Assembly (NCBI GenBank): GCA_029531795.1
Contig: JAPEIS010000001.1
Location: 6,634,001-6,698,000 of the forward strand
Length of the DNA: 64,000 bases
Direction of reading: 5' to 3'
DNA from: Sclerotinia nivalis
Lineage: Eukaryota; Ascomycota; Leotiomycetes; Helotiales; Sclerotiniaceae
A program made the position numbers and the translations under genes. Positions within the stretch are counted from its first letter, which is position 1, and the number at the start of each line of letters is the position of its first letter. Positions 59,301 through 64,000 of the stretch are shown here, in pieces. The notes beneath the pieces are model-generated. The model saw nothing but the letters and a program-made list of their open reading frames with translations, was not told the DNA's origin and searched no databases.

Positions 59301-62300
59301 ATTTCAGGTATTCCGACCTCGTCGATGGTTGTTCGAATTTGCCCTTTCCCTTTGACGGTTCGCGCGGCGCGACTGACGATCCCAAAAGTATTATCTAATT
59401 ATTTTAAGTTGTGCTCATGCGCAAAATGGTTTGTTCGAATTTGAATGATTTTTAGCAGAAGTGTTCTTCATCTGCAAAAAGCAAGCTTAAAGAAGGGAAG
59501 TAAGATGGTTCGCTGATTCCATAGAGTATTTGCACTGCACATATGAGGCGTAAAACGTGGGGTGGAAGCCTTGTCTTCAGGAGGTCAGAATTGTAGCAAT
59601 TGATTTAATAATTTACAAATGATTGTAATTATATGTGACTAAGATCACAAGATCAAGATAAATATATGTGAATTGAAATGTGTTTCTTCTGAAAAAAAAG
59701 TTGAATAATCCAGTGGAGATAATGTAGTAAGTAAAGTAAGTAAGTGAATTTATTACAATGGGGTGGAGAGAAAGGTGTAGGATGGATGAATGTATGATCG
59801 AGCCTTGGTCATGGCTTTGGAAGGATGGGGAGAGACCATTGAATGACCTAATAGGTCAAGCTTCTTTTGCTTTGATTTCAGTTTACCGCTCTCCGAGTGA
59901 ACTATGAACCTAAGAGAAGAAGCTGGAAAGGTTAGAAGAGAAGATTTAGATTTATTGGTAAAAGTAGAATTCTTTAATGATTGTTGAATGAATCCATAGA
60001 GAAATTGTTCATATTCAGTATTCGGGTGAACGGGGTATCTATTTCAAAAGCAATTCAATACAACAGCTAAAACTAAAACCTACCCAAGCGAGTCTATCTA
60101 GCATCGCAAAACCAACATCAACAACGCCTACTCTCAAAATATTTGTGGAAATAGGTTCATATACCAATGAAAGATACCATATACCGGCTATATCAATCAA
60201 CTCTTGGGTCATGCTAGATCATTCAAAATGTATGTATTCGTTTCGACAGTTACAACTCGATATCTTTCTAGTATTGTCATATTCAGAATGAATGGACTTT
60301 TCTAGACTTTCGAATTCCTTCTAATCAACCGTTGACATCTCCTTGTACCTGCACCCTTAAATTAAAAGGAAAGTATCCTAAAGTGTCAATTTCGCTACAT
60401 TCAAGCTGTACCACAAGCCAAGCATCCTTTGGCTTGGAAACCAAGTAGAGGAAGATCGAAGAAAGCTGCACTCCCCGATGCAAGAAAAAGCCACCGTCTA
60501 CAATAAACAGCCCCTCTATGTTTCGTCCTACCAAAGAATGATATGTGTCTGCATCTCATCCGTTGAAAATCCAATCAATCATATTCACTCTGCATCTTTC
60601 AAACATCGACACGGTACGCCCATTCGCAAGCTTGCATATACACTTATTTATATGGCTTACTTCTCAAAGTTTCTTTTCCATCTCCCTCAAATAATCCAAA
60701 TATATTTCTTCCCAAGCAGACGAAACAATATTTCCTTCCTCTACTTAATCTTACCACATCTGTACATCCCAACCTTCCAGCTTCCCTAGTGATTACCAAA
60801 AAATTACCACACCTCCCTCGTAATATGTCAAGGATCAGGGTCATGCACCCGTCAACATCCTTTCCCACCACGTTATTTCGAGGTTCCTATAGTTCCATTT
60901 GGGATCAGACTATGGTGTCAATGGACATCCAGGTTTACCCTCCATATCCAACCAATAAAAGGTGTCGACTCCGATGTGTGTGCATTCGAAATAGGCCGGT
61001 GTTACTCTATGGTATAAGGAACCGGGGTTTCATGTTTTGTTAGAAGGGGTTATTTTGATATATATTTAGAACTTGGTTTGATATTTTGAATCGAATAATT
61101 TGATAGCAACTTTTATATGCTAATTCAATCAAGAAGGTATCCACGATTTTGCAAAAGTACTTGCATACCATTCAATGAAACATCTGGATTATTCCTACGC
61201 AGTACTCCATACCACGTATCCACAATGACGAAGCATTACATGCAAGAACGGAGCTCTCGACCGAAAAACATCGGATCCCATTTACAATCCAACCCTCCAC
61301 AGGCCCGGATATATACAGTGGCATATGATCCCTCGTAGAATGGGATAGAAAAGAAGATGACGATAATCCAACAGTTGGAGTACATTCATTTAATTTCCAA
61401 GCTGATCTTTCTACCGGACAAGAGCTTGCTTGCCTTTGATTTTCTTACTCGTCGCATTTTTGGCTTGCGTGTGTTGCTTCTTTCAATTAATCCATTCTAT
61501 ATATCATAATGATAATGATAATGATAACAATAATCCAACCAAAAAAATTACAAACAATCTTTTTTCATCGGCACAAAAGGTTCCATCAATGCAACCTCGG
61601 AACCTCACTAGAACGGGTCAATCTTTCTAGAAAGGTGATATGCAGTGTCTATCAACGGTTTCCTGCCGCTGTACCGCTGCACATCAAATCAACCATCACA
61701 TTGCATATGCTTCTAACTCTATATACACAAGATCAGCAACATCAAATCAAATATGGATATTTTGCTGATTTCGCTGTTGGTCTATTAAAGACTCATTCGC
61801 TACTGCCGCTACTCCCGTTTATAAGTACGGAGTACAAGCAATGAGTTATCCATTAATATTCCTAGATCCTCGGACATTCTATTCATCCATTCCACTTCAC
61901 TTAATGAACACTAATTTTATAAACCAGATAGATAAATTTAAGAACGAGATACTTACTCGTATTTCCATCTACTTATCCCAAAAAGCCATACAACTCCAAC
62001 TCCAACTCCGAGCCAACTTCACACACCACATACCCTTCACCACTCAAACAAACACAAATACCCCCAATTTTCTATTTCCAAACAAACAAACAAACAAACA
62101 AATTATCTCCCCACCCAAATAATACCTCACACCCATCCATCTACCTACCTACCTAGCAACCAAGCCCCCCAAACTCCCACCTACCACATCCATCCATCAA
62201 TAATTCCCCTCTCCTTCCTATCTAGTATCTACCTGCACAATCTGCCTGCACATAGTACATAGTACATAACACCAACAAATCCCACCAACAAATAAACTTC

Positions 62301-63702
62301 ATTAATAAATTAATAATAATCCGCGACGCCTGAACCCGACACTTTGGTTCCCCTCCAAATAAGGAAGGAGAGTTCCTATTGATACGATATATTTGGAACG
62401 CTTGTATATATACAGAGAGAGAGAGAGAGAGAGAGAAAATAACTATAAATAAAAATAAATAAAAATTTCAATATTAACTATACCATACTGTACTATCTAA
62501 ATATATATATGTATTTAAACTAAAAAAATATAGATATTCAATAGAGTAAATAGATCTATCTATTTAGTTATTTATTCAATTCTATAATATATATTTCGTA
62601 TTTATTATAAGAGAAGTATATAGATTCTCAATCTAGATTTGAATTCCGATTTCGATTAGATATTTAATTAGATAATATCTAATATTAAAGAAAAAGCTCT
62701 GGGGGCAGGATCGGATCAGATTCAAGGTTAGATAGTGATGACAATTTTATCAATCAGAGTTACTTGTATATTAACTAATTTTCTTCTCTCGAGTTTTCTT
62801 CAGCAATCAGCTAACATACAATCAGCCAATATGTTTTGTTATTTAAATTTGAGCGTCCATAACCTCAAGCGAGGTAGCTTCAAGCCAACGTCAGTGTAAA
62901 CGTTAAACGTCAAACGCACTACGCGCTACTGCTAGTGAAGTCTGGCATACATGCATGCATCATCTGTCTATCATTTCATATCCCATCCCATCCTTTTTTT
63001 TTGTCTCCAAAAAGACATCGCTTAACACATCCCCTCTCATTCATTTCCCGCTCTATTCTGCTATCGTATCCATCATTCCCCTCTCTCCGCTTTTGTAACC
63101 CATTCCTGTACACACATAACAAACTCTCTTATTTCCTTTTTACCGCCCCTCCTCCATTTCCACTTTCCACTTTCCCCGTCCACCCTCCTCGCCTCCACCC
63201 CTATAATAAAGACACGTTCATGAACCAACGAAAAAGAGAGAAAGGCTCGCATTAAAACCACTAATCCCCATCCAATGCACCGCCATCCCGCCCCTAGAGG
63301 AATACCGCAAAAGCCCTCAAAAAAACAAAATCAAAGGTCGAACCTCGACTTAACGCCACGCCACCCCGCCTCATCAATAAAATTCTCTTTTTACAGTTTG
63401 CGTTGCCTTCCACGCCTCATCATCTTCTCTCTTTCGACTTCCCTAGCCCCAAATTACGAAAATATCGAAAAAAAAATGTTCAACGCCATGCAAAATGAAT
63501 GTCACCTCCAACCCACCACCCTCATATAATGTAGGTATTGTAACAAGATGAAGAAAAAGTCTCAAGAAGAGAAAGAAAAAAAAAGGCATATTCGTATCTT
63601 CCCATAACGTAATTATCTCCTATTCCAGTTCGTGCGCCTATGCATGCATGCTTGAACCCATTTATGTCGTTGTCCCATCCCATTTGTCCTAAGCAAAATA
63701 TA
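59301..63702. other. Long gene-poor region
   Basis: About 4.4 kb without a supported gene. It includes the deubiquitinase 5' region, a GATAAT run at about 61509-61530, CAAA repeats at about 62083-62101, (GA)n at 62413-62436, a very AT-rich tract at 62440-62680, and pyrimidine-rich DNA at 63000-63420. Frames up to 111 codons look random. The right end is the 3' UTR of the last gene. Confidence 0.4.
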
Positions 63703-64000
63703 CTAATCGATTTCCACCACTTCTCTCTTGGCCGCCCTTGGGTTCATGCCTTGACTGGAAGGCTTTCTCTTCAACATATTCTGATTTGTATTCAGGTTCA
63801 TGTTCATGTTTGGAGCTGGCATGCGTTGTTGTCCTTGGCTACTTCCCTGACTTTGTGAATGGTTCTGAGAATGTGCTGGCGTAGGTAATTGCAACTGTCT
63901 CTGTTGTTGGAGATGTGAAGATTGTTGTCCTTGTGACCCTATAGCTTGTGCCTGCATTCTGCTTTGAGATTGTTGCGAAGGCTGCAAAATAAGGTCCTCT
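63703..64000 (-). CDS. C-terminal exon of a glutamine-rich protein (partial)
   Basis: The minus frame ends at 63703 and encodes a Gln/Ser/Asn-rich segment (PSQQSQSRMQAQAIGSQGQQ, QQQRQLQLPTPAHSQNHSQS, MNMNLNTNQNM) closing with a basic, conserved-looking tail KRKPSSQGMNPRAAKREVVE. A strong 3' splice site (CCTTATTTTGCAG) at 63994-63982 suggests this is the last exon, starting at 63981; the rest of the gene lies beyond the window. The composition suggests a transcription or chromatin-related regulator, but no domain is in view, so the function is unknown. Confidence 0.65.
   Translation of the reverse strand, partial: EDLILQPSQQSQSRMQAQAIGSQGQQSSHLQQQRQLQLPTPAHSQNHSQSQGSSQGQQRMPAPNMNMNLNTNQNMLKRKPSSQGMNPRAAKREVVEID

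Noticed and set aside
62082..62436. Tandem CAAA and GA runs considered as CRISPR-like or telomeric repeats
   Set aside because: Simple microsatellites without spacers; CRISPR arrays are not expected in a fungal nuclear genome.

Overview
This window reads as nuclear DNA of a filamentous ascomycete fungus. Protein-coding genes carry short GT-AG introns (about 50 to 230 bases), nearly all tRNA genes carry an intron after the anticodon loop, and non-LTR retrotransposon copies show the C-to-T / G-to-A decay typical of RIP (repeat-induced point mutation). The moderate AT-richness, gene content and protein flavour suggest a leotiomycete such as the Botrytis/Sclerotinia group; that placement is inference, because no marker was searched. 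All exon models below were built by hand from splice signals and reading frame.

Layout. 1.8-3.5 kb: an ARO8-type aromatic aminotransferase (minus). 4.6-17.2 kb: a gene-poor block holding ten tRNA genes (Lys, Val, Arg, Lys, Glu, Pro-TGG, Pro-AGG, Asn, Trp, Cys), nine of them intron-containing, plus remnants of two adhesin-like secreted proteins (one a clear GLEYA domain) and a third stop-riddled coding remnant near 13.5 kb. 18.1-24.6 kb: a sucrose/maltose-type GPH transporter (minus), dynactin p50 (minus) and an RTC4-like nuclear protein (plus). 24.9-30.3 kb: a nested transposon island: a decayed plus-strand LINE, a second copy of the same LINE tail-to-tail on the minus strand, and a Tc1/mariner-type element inserted into the second copy. 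30.7 kb: an eleventh tRNA gene (a third tRNA-Lys copy).

34.6-47.6 kb: CaM-kinase (minus), a UBE2W-like ubiquitin-conjugating enzyme (plus), COQ6 (minus), DNA topoisomerase I (minus) and the mitochondrial ATP synthase gamma subunit (plus). 47.6-52.4 kb is gene-poor. 52.4-59.3 kb: ALG12 mannosyltransferase (minus) and YOS1 (plus), which share a 431-bp divergent promoter, then a creB/UBP9-type deubiquitinase (minus) whose catalytic Cys box sits on a 14-base micro-exon. 59.3-63.7 kb is again gene-poor, and the window ends inside a glutamine-rich protein gene (minus).

The coding genes are conserved housekeeping functions (mitochondrial energy and quinone synthesis, ER glycosylation and transport, DNA topology, ubiquitin handling, Ca2+ signalling) with no obvious pathway cluster. 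The unusual material lies in the tRNA block and the transposon island. I found no convincing undescribed multi-gene system; the best leads are the mature-identical tRNA-Lys genes with shared flanks and different introns, the odd T-loop of tRNA-Val, the 35-bp perfect inverted repeats bracketing a LINE, and the stop-riddled unknown reading frame at 13.3-13.8 kb.
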